A DNA stretch of 64,000 nt, taken from the NCBI RefSeq assembly GCF_028769735.1, contig NC_088178.1:13790857-13854856 (forward strand). The letters are read 5' to 3'. Source of the DNA: Zonotrichia leucophrys gambelii (lineage: Eukaryota > Chordata > Aves > Passeriformes > Passerellidae). Below are positions 25,101 through 37,344 of this stretch, in pieces; the first letter of the stretch is position 1; every line of letters starts with the position of its first letter. A program made the translations under genes and the position numbers. The notes below the pieces were generated by a model that saw nothing but the letters and a program-made list of their open reading frames with translations, was not told where the DNA came from and made no database searches.

Positions 25101-26680
25101 CACACTTGCTACACATGATAAATAATATTATTAAAAAAGAAATCCTATTATACAGTACCTTTTGATATGTGAGGATAGAAGAAAAATGTGGGTATCTGTT
25201 ATTAGTCTCCTTTTGCAGCATTAGCTGTGTATGCCTATATTCTAAGATAGCAATACATCCACTTTGAAGACAAGATAGCTGTTTCTTGTACAGTATGTGT
25301 ACATGTGACCATAAAAAGCAGTACATATTTCTCCCTTTTATTTCCTTTCCAACTTCTACTCATCAGAGAAAATTTTTCTCTATCTGATTTTGACCACTTT
25401 TGTTGAACTTCTGCATATCTCCTACCTTTGAAGTCCCTTAATATTATCTCTGAGGATTTTCTTTTAGCTTTCCAGCTTGAGCCCTGCAAGACCATTCTCT
25501 GACATAGCTTTTGATGTTTTAGTAGGTCACTGACATAGAGCTTTTACCTGCCACCAGACTTCAAAGCCTGTAATGTTTGGCAGCCAAGCCTGTCTCGGGC
25601 ATTTTTCTACTGGTTGGGAGAAGTTACTGAAATTAGATGGCAAACGCTCCAGCAACACTGGAGTCACATTGCTATGCTGAAGATTGCCAGTGTGGCTTTG
25701 TTGATTATATGATGCCTCATGGCTGCATCTGGCACTGGAGGCTCTCTGTCTGAAGAGGAGAGTCTCCAAAGCTGTTCCACACAACAGGGTCAGGGTGACG
25801 AGGAAGGAACCAGCCCAGGTTTGTGATCTGCCTTTGGTAAAGTCCTCAGGTTCTAAAAGAATGGAATTTTCATCTCTGTAGGCTTTTACCTACTGGGACT
25901 GCTCTTCCAAGGGCAACTGTCAGCAGTGTCTGCCAAAGCACAAGGACTCCACCTGCAGTCATCCTGCCCTGACACAAGGGCTGTCTCCTCAGAGGGGCAT
26001 CCCATCTTCAGTGGGACCCCATCTTTGTCAATCATGGGATAAGCAGGGAACTCACAGGGCATCCCCACGTGTTCCTACCAAGACAACTTATTCAGGAGAA
26101 AGCTGAGGAGGGTCCCCAGTTGGAGTGCATTCTGCCATAGCTCAGGCAGTATCAGCAGCCTTTCCATTCACTAGATTTGCAAACCTACCAACTTGGGTTT
26201 CTCATTCCTGCTGTTATCAAACACAGTACCATGCTGCTAACATGCCAATGAACCAGTCATAACTTAGACACAAACAAATAGGGCTATTTATTTGTATTTG
26301 ATCCTGCAGTCTTCTAGTCACATATAGTTTGGATTCCTCATTAAAACTACAGATTTGTAAATAATATTAGCTAAAAAGAAACTCCTTTTGAATAACTATC
26401 AGTAAATGTGAGCATTTATGGCTTTTCTCAGAATAAAATGTTAAAATACTGCAATTTTCAATACAGTGAATTGTATTCTATATTTTTATGCTATATTCAT
26501 AATAAAAAGTAACAGATTCATACATTTTGTTAGCCTATACCTGTAAGTATCACATTGGATTATTTTACCTAGGCAAAATGACAGAAATAGATCAGTCCTA
26601 TTACTTTAATCCTTCTCTGATTAGTATCATATTTCAAAAGATATGCTGTTCTTTAAGATACAATGTTATTTTCTCAAGTT

Positions 26681-26698
26681 TATATATATATATATATA
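26681..26698. repeat. TA dinucleotide repeat
   Basis: Nine consecutive TA units followed by CA. An intergenic microsatellite. Confidence 0.9.
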
Positions 26699-29479
26699 CA
26701 CATTAAATAACAGTGGTCCTGGTTTTGTACATATTATTCAGTAGAGAGTTTCTGGAAGAGCAGAAAGCATTGCTTCCATTGCACAAGAAAATGTTATACA
26801 ATACTAAATAACATGTTGTATGAAGCAAGTCCAGAGTCTGTTCTCACATCTGTTATTCAAATATTATATTGCCATAGCATCTGCTGTCTTGCAGCTAATC
26901 AGATTCGTCATTACTATTTAAAGCAAAAACAGGAAACAAAACAAAACAGACAGAGCACTGTTGGTGTTGGATTAGGAATTTTTGGGACAAGACCAATGAG
27001 AGACTGATGAACTAAAGCACTTGGTGTCTCAGCCCATGGCCTACAGGTAATTCTGCATTAGGCACTACACTCCCTTTATTATTAACAGGAAGATTTAGGA
27101 GCCTCATTTTAGGACAGCTGAGCAACCTGTGCCCTGGGCAAAGAGCAGTTAAGGTCAGTAGGAAATTCCCTTCAGGAATTCAGGTGCTGCACCAAGGCTC
27201 AGAGCCACTCAGGAATTGTCCCTCAGGACCAGGCATCTACAATTGTTCCATAAGAAACTGCATACAGTTCACTATTTTTACTGAAGCTTTTGTACAGTAG
27301 TTCAGGGATCCGCAAACTCTGAGATATGTCAGAGGCATTTAATACCTTGTCTTTAAAGGGCCCATGCCTGTATCTTTTCTATATTTCTATTTCTATTTAT
27401 ACAAGATCTGTTCACATGGACAAGTCTCACAACTGCATGGCAGATGTTTCTTTCCTCTGTAATTACATCACTTGAGTGGAGATCCAATACTTTGAAAGGA
27501 AGGAAATACTAATGGGTGGAAAAGGTCATTTAGAGAGAAAGTCTTCTCCCAGAAACTCCATCTGAAACTCATATTCATGATCAAGAAGCATTCATAATTG
27601 TCATTGACAGAAGCGACCAGATTTTTGTAGCTGAGAAATACCACCCACAATTAAGCAAATTGTTATACAGGACTAGGAGTACAGCCCTCTCCTGATGCTA
27701 GTCTAGAAACATGCCACAGAATTCTCATGACAATATTGCCAAAGGAGACTGACCTGCATTCACTGACACAGAAGACACTGGCAATAGCACTGTACTTTCA
27801 AAACCTATGAACACATTATAATCACTTTAGCAACTTCACTGAACAATATTATACCCTCTAGCATCCATATGCACACCAGTGTTCAATAAAGTGTAATGTC
27901 ATTTTAAAGACCTCCCTTAATACAGGTGATTGAAATGACTGTATCACAAAGCAGACTGTAATACTTAATTTGGTAAGAAGATGTTAGAAAGAACTTGACC
28001 TAGATATTCAGGTTACAATGTCCAGGATGAAAACTACTGAATGAGCTCCTTGTACAAAAAATACTTCCTCAGGTAATGTGACCAGCGTAGGAAATTCAGG
28101 AAAGCTTGAGATCCAGCCATTATAGCTGGATTATGTTTTCCTAGCCTTGTTAATATTATGGTCAGATGCTGCTTTTGTAGTTACAAAGAAGAGTAATCAC
28201 ATAGCTCTATTTTAGAACAGAGCTTCATTATGAGCTTTAGTAAAGGGCAAAGTATGTCTTGCTCTGTGGCGATGAGAATAACCTTCATTTCCCAGTCCTT
28301 TTTACTCCTAAAGTACCAAATAGTGCCCATTAGTAATGCACAGGAGAATGCAGCTCATCACCTTTCCCTCACTGTATCCAAGCTCTCAGCTCTAGCTGCA
28401 GTTGAGATAAACCTGTAACAGCACACAGGCATAACAGTTCAATTTCACCATGATTAGCTCAGTTGTCCTTACCAGCCAATATTGGTCAGCTTTATGCTTT
28501 AACTACACTCATTAAACAGTGTTCACTTGTTCACAGCAAACATATGTCATTGTATCTCAAACATATATATTGCCATAAAAACTGAATCTGAAACAGTTTC
28601 TTCCTGAACAAGCTGCATAACAGCCAAGGTATCAGCAGTGCTGATCTTTAGCTGAATCTCTCTTTTATTTGTCTAGGCTCCAACATAAAAATATGATCTC
28701 TGGCAACAAAACTGCATATGGAAGCCAAGTACAGTCCGTAAGACTAGCACAGAAAACCTTGAGCCACAATGAGAAAAACCATTCCAGCTTCCCCTTAAGC
28801 AGGTTGTGAGGTTACAGCTCCTGCCCCATCACAAAGTAGTGCACTTGGGTTTGCCACCTTCGAGGCAGGCTGTACTTGCTCTCTTGGCAAAATGGGCTGA
28901 GTGAACTGCAAGACCTTTAACCATAGGGGTTCTTTTAACCTAGATCATTTTGTCAGGGCTGGATTTAAACAGTCATCACACAACATTGGGGCAGCAGAAG
29001 GAAGGAAGAGGCAAAAGCACAGATCTGGAAGTAGAAACCACTTAATCACATGTAGTGCGTTTGATTGCTACTTACGTGCTCTCCCAACCTGAAATACACT
29101 GTTCTCCTGGCAGAGAACTATTGTTAGAGGAAAAATGGAATGTATGTTAAAAATAGTTCTGAAACTGAAGATTAAGGAGTTTATTGCTACATTTGAATTG
29201 ACTTACTGTTGTGTTAATAATTAGTCAAATTTGGGGGAAAGAAAAGTTTCTAGTGAGACTTTTTTTCTTGATTTATCAAATTCTTTAAGTACTAAATGCT
29301 GTCAACAACATAGAAATGAATTTTTGCTTTGAGGATGAGAGCAGCAATAGCCAGCACTTGCAGAAGGACTTTCTGTGAGCAGTAAGACAGAAACCCAGTG
29401 ACAGCAGGAGTCCCTGCAGGCCTGCTGTCCTGAGGGCTTCCAGAAACTGGCCAATACTGTATCATCCTATAATCGACTT

Positions 29480-29880
29480 CCAGCCTGAATTCTTGTGGCA
29501 AAGCCCACCGAAGCTGCACCACAAGCCCCTTGTCCTGCAAGGCAAATCCAGCAGCGAGAGCTGTGCTTTTCCCCTCTCCCAGCCGGAGCTGCAGGCCCGG
29601 AGAGCAGCACAGCAGGAGCCGCCCGGCCGGCAGCCATGAGCGGGATACCACCTGCAAGGAACTCCCTGCCAGCCAAACCTCCTGTCCCTGCAGAAACAGC
29701 CTGCTTCCCTGCTAACCTTTAATTGCTGGGCTTTCTCTGCCTTAAATCCTGCTGGTACTGGTAGGGCAGGTGGGGCTAACAGAGCCGGGGTGGTAGCTCC
29801 GGGCTTCCCGGCTCCCACAGCAGCAGGTCGCAGTGCCGTAATTACTGTTGGTTAATAGGGTGTTTGGCAAGCTGCGAACC
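29480..29880. promoter_or_regulatory. GC- and CpG-richer intergenic patch
   Basis: About 400 bp whose base composition rises well above the flanks, with a local cluster of CpGs (for example GAGCCGCCCGGCCGGCAGCC at about 29611-29630). No splice-linked coding frame is evident. It could be an unannotated CpG promoter of a noncoding RNA, an enhancer, or a decayed GC-rich repeat. Function is inferred only from composition. Confidence 0.3.
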
Positions 29881-32800
29881 TTCTGGAAGTCGTTCCCTTC
29901 CTGCAGTCTTTCCTTTCATTCCTCACCACCCACTGTTGTCCTTGGCAATTGCTAGTTAAGGTGGAAGTTTCTTAAGAAACTGCTTGTTAAAAATTTGGAA
30001 ATAGGGTGCTGTATACGCCAGTGGCAATCCTTTTCCCTGCAGGATTAGCAAATGGAGTTGTTCTGTGTCCAGTTGCATTTCTCTCATTGTGCTTCCGGCT
30101 TTGCATAATGTCTGAGGAACAGTTTGGGATGTTATGTAGCTCATCGAGAGCAGGGCAGGATGCCATATAAAAGAGGGAAGACCAGGGAATGAGTTTTAAA
30201 TTAGGTCAGTTGATGAAACTGAAAAGAAAAACTCAACAGTTTGGGGCATCAGTCTGATAATAACTGCTCTGCATTAAGCTAAAAAACAGCTAGATCATCT
30301 GAGAGAAAGGCCAGATAATAATTGTGAAATAGAGGAGAGATTAGTGGAGAAGAGGTCTATTACCAAGGGCAGAAGTAATTGAGTGAATATCTCCCATAGA
30401 AGGAGACCTCTTTCATCACATTAAGAAGCATGGAGGGATTATCTTGGGGGTGAATTACAATGAGCCATTAAATAAAAATGTCATTATTTAGTACATGCTA
30501 AAGCTCTGAATTTAATTTCTCTTGCTCATCTCTGTGGTCTGCCTTGAAGACTAGTGCTGAGAAGAGAGGGATGGCTGATCCCTGTGTCAGTGGCACATCT
30601 GCAGGACATGGGGTGCTCCTGTTCTCTATCAGTTGGCTCTGCAGGTTCATACCAGTCCATAGTGGCTGCTGCAGTTTCACCCACATAGCTCCCCTAAGGG
30701 CATCTGCTGCACTGACTGAAATGTAGGGTGTTCTAGGAAGTGTGCACGAATCTTTTATCTTGATGGGTTCTCAGGTAGGTGGGTGGTATTTATTACCAAA
30801 AGGATCTTGTGAGAGAAAAAAATAAATTCTTTTATAAACTGTCAGTAGATGCAGTAGGGCCGGGGGAACAATTGTTTAAAATTTTCTAAGACTTTAAACA
30901 AATAATTTTCAGGTTTGCATTCTAGCTGTTCTTCAATAACAGTTCACTTAAAATATAGCAGTGTGCATGTTTTATTTTACTAAAAATATTGCATTATTCC
31001 CTTAAACAGAAGCTGAGTCTTGAATGGTTTTCTGATATACAGATTGTGTTGGCCTTTTGCCGGAGCCTGTATATAAATTCTTGGCAAGAAATGGTTTATG
31101 GAAATACTTCTTGAGAGCAGAATGTTACTTGTTGGAATGCAAGCAGAAGGTAGAAACTTCTACCAAGTTATCTCTCTAAGTAAGTAGTTAAAAATTATTT
31201 AAAGTGATGCTCAGCATGGGGCCAGAGTTGTGTTTCTTGCTGTTGCTTCACTTGCAGATGTGGCAGGTAACAACAGTAGCAAATATCCAGCTCTGAACGG
31301 AATGTTTATTGATTGCATTACCTATCTGCTCATAATTTATGTCTTCCAGCTAGTCTAGAAAATCTGTCACTTCTGCACATAGATAGAATAGAGGCAGTGT
31401 TTTGGAACTGATTTCTTAACAGAAGTTACTTTTCCAGTTCTAGTTACATGAATGCTGCTGCTGCTGTCTAGAAATGTTTCTTCTCTAAACAGTGATTGGA
31501 GGCTGCAATGTAGAGCAGCTTTCATCAGGCAGGCGTTTCTTTGGATTTCAAAGACACTTCTATGTGAGTAAACTAAGGAACAAACCAGGACTTGGAGTTT
31601 GGGGTTTTTGTTGGTTTGTCTTTTTTTAATTGTAACAGAGATATGCTATAGCTTTTATTTCACTGTGTGCCCATGCTCTGTCAGGAAAAAAAAAAAGTTA
31701 AAAGAATCACAGAAGTGGCTCTTACAGAGTTGGACATTTCCCTGGCTGCTTTCATGAAAATATTGCATTTTAAATGAAAACAAATTCAATTTTCGTGTCT
31801 CCTCTTGAAGACTACATTGTTGACACACTGGCCTCTTATTACCCCAGTCTTCACTATTTGACTAATAATTTGCCTAATAGTTCATTCACAGTAAACTAGG
31901 ATAGTTGGATAAAGTACAGAAAAAAAATATTTTAAGCAACCTTTCACCTGCTCAACTTCTGTTCGTGCCCTGAAGGCTGCATTAGTGGTGCTGTAGACTA
32001 CCCTTGGCCAAAGAGGGGCATTGCCCTGTGGCCTAGTAAAGGGTGACCAACACACAGCAGCTGTCAGACCCTAAATCCTCTTCCCAGTTTATCTGCTGCA
32101 GCAAAAGTTGTGATGTACACCTGGTCTTTTATGCAAGACATATTTTCTTGAAGGTAGAGCTATTATTTTCATTTCTCTTTCATGTAGTATTTTCCAAAGC
32201 AGTTTAGGAGGCGATCAGCACTGTAGAGTCTGAGAGATGGTTGCAGCTGTTTTGTGCTAGATTTGATTCAGGGGGAGGGCAGACAATCTGTATTCAATTT
32301 GGCAGCCAAGCTGAAAATGGGGAGGGAAAAAAGCTCTGAACAATGAAAATGCAAAAGGACAATTGTTTGTTGTTTTACTTTGAGGAAAACCCACAACTTC
32401 ACTTAACATTCCCATAATGCAGCATGTGGGCTCAAACGCTTTTTTTCAAAAGATGTTTGAAGCTAGGCCTCCCACAATGTAGAACACTTTTATGTTTCAA
32501 ATCAAAAGTAACTGAAAAAATATTTCAAAAGCATAAAAAACATTATCCTAGTATTTCTATGTCTTTGTCACTCTCAATTTTAGTCTAGAACAGATTTTTT
32601 TTTTTGCTTGCAAACAATTCACCAATACATTTGCTGAACTCTTGGATGGACCCAGGTTAGCTTATGTGGGAGCTGGCATGAGAGACACAAGACTGTGGAG
32701 GTGTCAGAGCATATGAAGTGTAATATGTCTGCTTTAGTAGAGTATATGTGCACTTGGAACAGCTGAGTTTATTCTTCCTAGCATTTTCTAAAATGTGCCT

Positions 32801-34502
32801 GGGAATGGTGTAATTATGGCAAAATAAAGTCACTCCTATTTTCAAAATGTGTGTCTGTAAGGAAGAGAGACTCTGCTGTAGCTATAGGCTTTTCTTTTGA
32901 ACAAAGGTTTGGCTCACCAAATAGTATCCACTGCTTTGTATTCTATCTATTGATAAGTATAGGTGGAATTTCTTGTTTATCTTTTTTATTGTTTTTGAAC
33001 ACTTATCTAATGGTTTCAATGACTTTTCCCACAATAAACCTTTCTTTTTCTGATGTTGTGATTGTTGATTGTACTATTTAACCCACATTCTCTACCATAC
33101 TTCCTAGTTTTCACATTAAATTAGTTTACAATTGTTTACTCTGGCCTGATTTTTGACACTTGCAGTATCAATTACCTGAATGATCAAAATCCTTTTGAAG
33201 GTTAGAGTATTGTTTTCTTTTTTACTTTTTTTTCCCCATGCTTAGAAGCCTTGAAGAATTTATAACACTGGATTTCTAAATTTACATCACATGTTATTTA
33301 GAATTTTTCAAGGTGAAGAAAAGTTTTTGAACAGTGCTTAACATTGACACGAGAGATAAGAAATGTCACAACTTGTTTTAGTTTACTTGTTTAGTTTCAG
33401 GTTTTATGAATTCCAAAAGAAATTTAATAAAATTCTTCCAGTAGAATAAATAATGACAAATAGGAAAAAGAACGATGAAGAAAGGAGAAGATTGGTGCTC
33501 TAACACAAAATCCTGCATGGGAGTGGCTGGGAAAGGAGGCTGGAGCAAGGATGGGGAAACTGAAGATGTAAAACCTGAAATTGCTAGGATTAAGGAACTG
33601 GGCTAGGAATTAGATGCTGGGGGATTTGATACATTTTTGAAAGTAAGTCCTATTCTAGACCTCGGGCATTGGATCTAAGATTGCTGAATTTAAATGGCCT
33701 TTTAATAAAGAGAAATAAAGAGTGGGTTTGTAGTCTTGCCTCTAGAAGATGGAAAAACTACTGCTGCCAGCAAGCACTGTGAGATGACGTAACAGAAGTC
33801 TGTAATCAGGTCTAAAGGTCGTGTTGCTGCTGGGAACTGAGTTTCTGTATGATGATGCAAATTTCTGCCTTTCCAGCTTCTCTTTCCTCTTAACCAGAAA
33901 AAGTGCATATATCTGCACGTGCAACTAAATTCAGAAGAGAAATTATGCCAAAATTTGGGCTGTCTGGGTAGCTGAATCCACAGCTATCCTGGGGATACAG
34001 TCTGAGTTTATATAGTAATTTTGTTACTGCTTTAATTCTCAATAAGTAGCCCACAGAGCTCATGCAGGAGTAAAAGTGGGCTGAGTTTAGTAGAAAGCGT
34101 GTGTGTGCACACGTTACTCCCTCACAACAATACTGGAAGCTGTTCAATTAATGATAAACTGGATCCAGGAATTCAAAGCGTGGGAGGTTGAGCATGAGAA
34201 ATTTATTCTGAGCTTTGCCACGGTGTTTGTGTTTCTTGTTGGCCAAATCCCTTAAAAGCAAAGCCTGTTTGCTAAACACCACGTAGCCTGAAGTTGGACT
34301 TTTCCTCGCTTTTGAAGCGTGTTGGGCGCACAGCAGCGGCTGCTGTGCGGTTCCTTTCCCGGCGCTTGGCGGGCTCGCGGAGCGGCGGGCGGGTCCGGCG
34401 GCTCCCGTGGCTCGGGCGGCTCCCGGTGCTCCCGCCGCACCTGCCCCGCTCCGCGCGCCGCTCCCGCGCACCGCTCCCGCGCACCGGGGCTCGTGGGGGC
34501 GG

Positions 34503-34515
34503 GTTCCCTGGTAAC
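34503..34515 (+). promoter_or_regulatory. X-box-like motif (candidate RFX site)
   Basis: GTTCCC-T-GGTAAC is an imperfect inverted repeat. It fits the RFX-family X-box layout of GTNRCC, 0-3 bp, RGYAAC except at one base of the left half-site. It lies just upstream of the CCAAT box, a common RFX plus NF-Y arrangement. Confidence 0.45.
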
Positions 34516-34533
34516 CCCGCCCCCAGCAGCCGG

Positions 34534-34538
34534 CCAAT
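34534..34538 (+). promoter_or_regulatory. CCAAT box (NF-Y), overlapping a YY1-like core
   Basis: GGCCAATGGCGG contains a forward CCAAT pentamer with a G-rich 3' flank, as NF-Y prefers. It overlaps AATGGCGG, which resembles the YY1 core often found at transcription starts. A GC box follows 11 bp downstream. Together these place the likely ARHGAP29 start within the next 100 bp or so. Confidence 0.5.
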
Positions 34539-34559
34539 GGCGGAGCGCGGGCGGGGCCG

Positions 34560-34694
34560 GGGGCGGTGGCGGCCCCGGGGGCGGCGGCGGCGAGCGGGGC
34601 TCGCTGAGGGGAGGGCGCTCCATGGGCAGCGGGGCTTCCGCGCGAGGGGCCCGCGGCGGCCCGGCTGCTGCATGCGCTCGGCCGCCGCTCTCCG
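34560..34694 (+). other. ARHGAP29: ARHGAP29 noncoding exon 1 (start approximate)
   Basis: The 3' boundary is set by the consensus donor CTCTCCG|GTAAGC at 34694. The 5' boundary is inferred to lie between the CCAAT/GC-box cluster and about 34620. The coding start is in the next exon, so this exon is 5'UTR. It contains ATGs at 34622 and 34672 that would open upstream ORFs continuing across the splice into exon 2. Very GC-rich, so the leader is probably structured. Transcript data would be needed to fix the start and any alternative first exons. Confidence 0.6.
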
Positions 34695-37344
34695 GTAAGC
34701 GCCGGCCGCGGGCACGCTGCGGCGGGAGGAGGGCGGGCGTCGCTTGTCGCCGCCGGGAGGAGCCGTGGGCGAGCGTGGGGCAGGGCGCCGGTGAGCCGCC
34801 GGGGGGACGGGGGCGGCTGGAGGGGCCCGGTGCGAGTCCGGCCCCGGTGATCCCCAGCGCCCCGCTCGGCGGTGCCTCGGAGCGGTGCCGGGCGCCTCTC
34901 CTTGCGCTCATCTCCGCCCTGCTGCCCGGTACCTGCCGTGGCCGCGGGGAGTGCGCGCCCGCGGCGGGGCCGTGCGGGCCGGGGCGGCCGCGGGGCGCCG
35001 GGAATGCGCGGCGGGGGCAGGGCGGAGCACCGACCCCCGCCCGGGGCACCGGCAGCGGCCCTGCCCTCCGCCCGCCAGCGACGTGGCCCCTTCTTTCCTT
35101 TCTTTCTTGCTTGCTTTTTTTCCCCTTTCTTCCCCTCCCTACCGGGGAGATTGTGCTGGGAGAGCAAATTTTTGAAATATCTGGCGCTTTAGTTTTTCAT
35201 CTTTTTTCCGTCGGGACGGGCAGTGGCTCGCTGTGAGCCAAAGGAGTCTGGAGGCGTTTATAACAAAGCTGGTGGATGCTTTTCGCTTTCAAAGCCAGAG
35301 TCTCTTGAAGAAATATGAAACACTTCTCAGTAATGAAAGGCATGTGTTCTGGGAGGGAAACGTTCCCCATCTGCCTTGTAACACAGGAGGAACAGACGTA
35401 AGGGCTAATATTTACGAGGAAAAGGTGCCTCTTGTGCTGAGCTGCTGGGGTTTGGTTTTCGCAAGTTTTCCCCGCTTAGAAACACTTCGTCATCACTTTT
35501 ACAGTTTTCAGAGTGGTGGCATTATTGTACTGCTTGTACCCAAAAAAAGGCAACATTTCTAAAATAACACAGCTTTAAAAGCATGGGCTTGCCACTGGAA
35601 CAGGTCTAACACATCGTACTACTTAAAAAGTTGACTCTGAAGCTGGCCAGACTTAAAAGAGGCATGTCTTTTAAATAATATGAAAATCTTTCTCGATATA
35701 AATAGATATCACATTTGTTAAGAGGAGAGAAGGTTATGTTTTGCCTCTAATTGCAAGGCAGAATTGCAAAGTAGCTTTGTAGCCATGAGAATTATATGTG
35801 GGAACAGAAGAAACTTACTTAAACACTATGTTTAGTGTAAACCTCACTTCAGTCTACTTGAGGTGTTTGGAATTGCTTAATTATCTGCATTATTTGTATA
35901 GTGTGATGAGTGTTCTTATACATACTGACTTTAAGCAGTAAACAGAAATTAGAGCAGTTAATTTGTGTTAAATTCTGAAGTTTTCTTCCCTCTCCCCCCC
36001 GCACACGCTCCCTGGAAGGCTTGCACATTAATTACAAAAACAACTGCTTTGACCACGTTTCCTCTGATATTTTTAAACTGCAAACAGAAATAAAGCAGAA
36101 ATAATGGAAAAATAATTGAGGTGCATTAGAGTAATGCCTATTGAAATTCATAGTGGGAGTGTTCAAAGTGGTAAAGGTGCTACTGCTTCAGTTGGTCTAA
36201 CCAAATATAAACATATGCAGGAGAACCCGTTTCAACCTGTGTTTTTTAGTTTATAACAACTTTTATTTTTAGGTAAAGTAATTGAATTTGAAGATTTGCT
36301 GCAGATGTGTCTGCAACCCACATTAACTTTTTAGCTGTTGTGTTCCAATTTGGTTTTTGGGGTTTTTTTCTCTTGTGGTGTTTACACTATAGCGTAAACA
36401 CTGGGAATTTCTCCTGGTGTTGAGAGAACAACAGCAGGCGTTGTGGGAGCTGCTGGAAGCGTACCTGACTCTGCCACCTGCAGTTTGCTTTGAAATGAAT
36501 CGCTTAACCTAACACAACAAAATTTTCAGTAGCTTTCTGCTTTTTTTTTTTTTTTTTCCTAAAGGGAAGGAATGCAGGTAATTTCTTAGTTTATACTCCT
36601 CCAAATTTGTGCATTTTTATGGTAGAACTTTCAGAGCAGAGCAACGTCATTCAAGATAACTGCACTGAGACTTGCAGATAAACTTTGATACTAAAATATT
36701 TTTTCATTTTCTTCATTTTTCCGTGTCTTTCTTTTGATTGCCTTTCATATTAATGGATACCAGGCTGAAAAGTCCACATAACTTCTTTGAGGATATTTTC
36801 CTTTCTGAAACAAACTGTGATAGGCCATGGTTTCTTGCGTGGCACACTACACGAAGAAAATTCATCCTATTAGATCAAGGCTGTGTATTAATAGACAGGA
36901 TACTGAATACAGCTTGGTGGCTCATGCAAGAGGGGATGTTGATCATAATCTGTATCACATCAAGTGTTTCTGTGATTGTATTCAGTTGAAGTAACATTTC
37001 ATGGTAAAGAATAGGTGTTGGTAAATGTAGAGAATGCAATTTCTAAATATTCATGGAATAAACTTCTCATGAAGTAAGCATGCATCATGATTAGCTTTTG
37101 AAATAATATTGGTATGCCATTGATTTTTTTTTTTAATGCAACAATCTGTCTTCGGTACAAATTTAAATAACTTCAAGTAGTGAAAGCCTTTATAATACTC
37201 AGTTTAGCATTTTAATGTAAAGCAGTATCATCTTGAAAGAAGTTTTGGATCTTGTCAGTACCAAAGTATTGCTTCACATATAATTCTATACTAATCAGCG
37301 TTTTTCTTTCTCTTCCACCTCCTTCCCCCTCCCCAATTTCTAAG
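34695..37344 (+). other. ARHGAP29: ARHGAP29 intron 1
   Basis: Bounded by donor GTAAGC at 34695 and an acceptor ending TTTCTAAG at 37344, preceded by a long C/T tract (about 37298-37340). The first 400 bp remain in the CpG island. The rest is AT-rich, with a 17-T run at 36541-36557 and an inverted forkhead-motif pair at 36379-36400. I see no additional coding exon. Confidence 0.75.
36379..36400. promoter_or_regulatory. Inverted pair of forkhead (FOX) motifs
   Basis: TGTTTAC (36379-36385) and its exact complement GTAAACA (36394-36400) are separated by 8 bp, giving an 8-bp perfect inverted repeat when one flanking base on each side is included. RTAAACA is the forkhead core, and paired inverted sites can bind FOX dimers. 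A single motif would occur often by chance; the symmetric pair is rarer. Confidence 0.4.

Larger units (their letters stand above)
11871..34319. other. Intergenic region between divergent ABCD3 and ARHGAP29
   Basis: No open frame here reaches a length, composition or family resemblance that supports a protein gene, and I recognise no RNA gene. The region is AT-rich. It contains a CR1 3' end, a TCTATA microsatellite, a TA run, purine tracts, two strong palindromes, a 21-bp near-perfect duplication and a GC-richer patch near 29.5-29.9 kb. Because it separates two head-to-head promoters it is a likely place for enhancers of either gene. In human, noncoding variation at the ABCA4/ARHGAP29 (1p22) locus is associated with cleft lip. 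I cannot point to a specific enhancer from sequence alone. Confidence 0.75.
34320..35090. promoter_or_regulatory. ARHGAP29: CpG island promoter of ARHGAP29
   Basis: About 770 bp of very high GC and CpG content, flanked by AT-rich DNA. It contains GC boxes (GGGGGCGGG at 34494-34502, GGGCGGGGCC at 34549-34558 and others to about 34590), a CCAAT box at 34534-34538 and an X-box-like palindrome at 34503-34515. A strong splice donor, CCG|GTAAGC, sits at 34694/34695. No TATA box is visible. The island is the only promoter-like element upstream of ARHGAP29 coding exons on the plus strand within the window. Confidence 0.85.

Noticed and set aside
25527..26068. Two neighbouring minus-strand open frames (85 and 60 codons) in the intergenic region
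   Set aside because: Short, not joined by convincing splice sites and not recognised. Length is within chance expectation.
34148..35236. Open frames of up to 339 codons in the right CpG island
   Set aside because: Same GC effect: both strands are open at once with low-complexity composition and no family match. The region is better explained as promoter plus noncoding exon 1.
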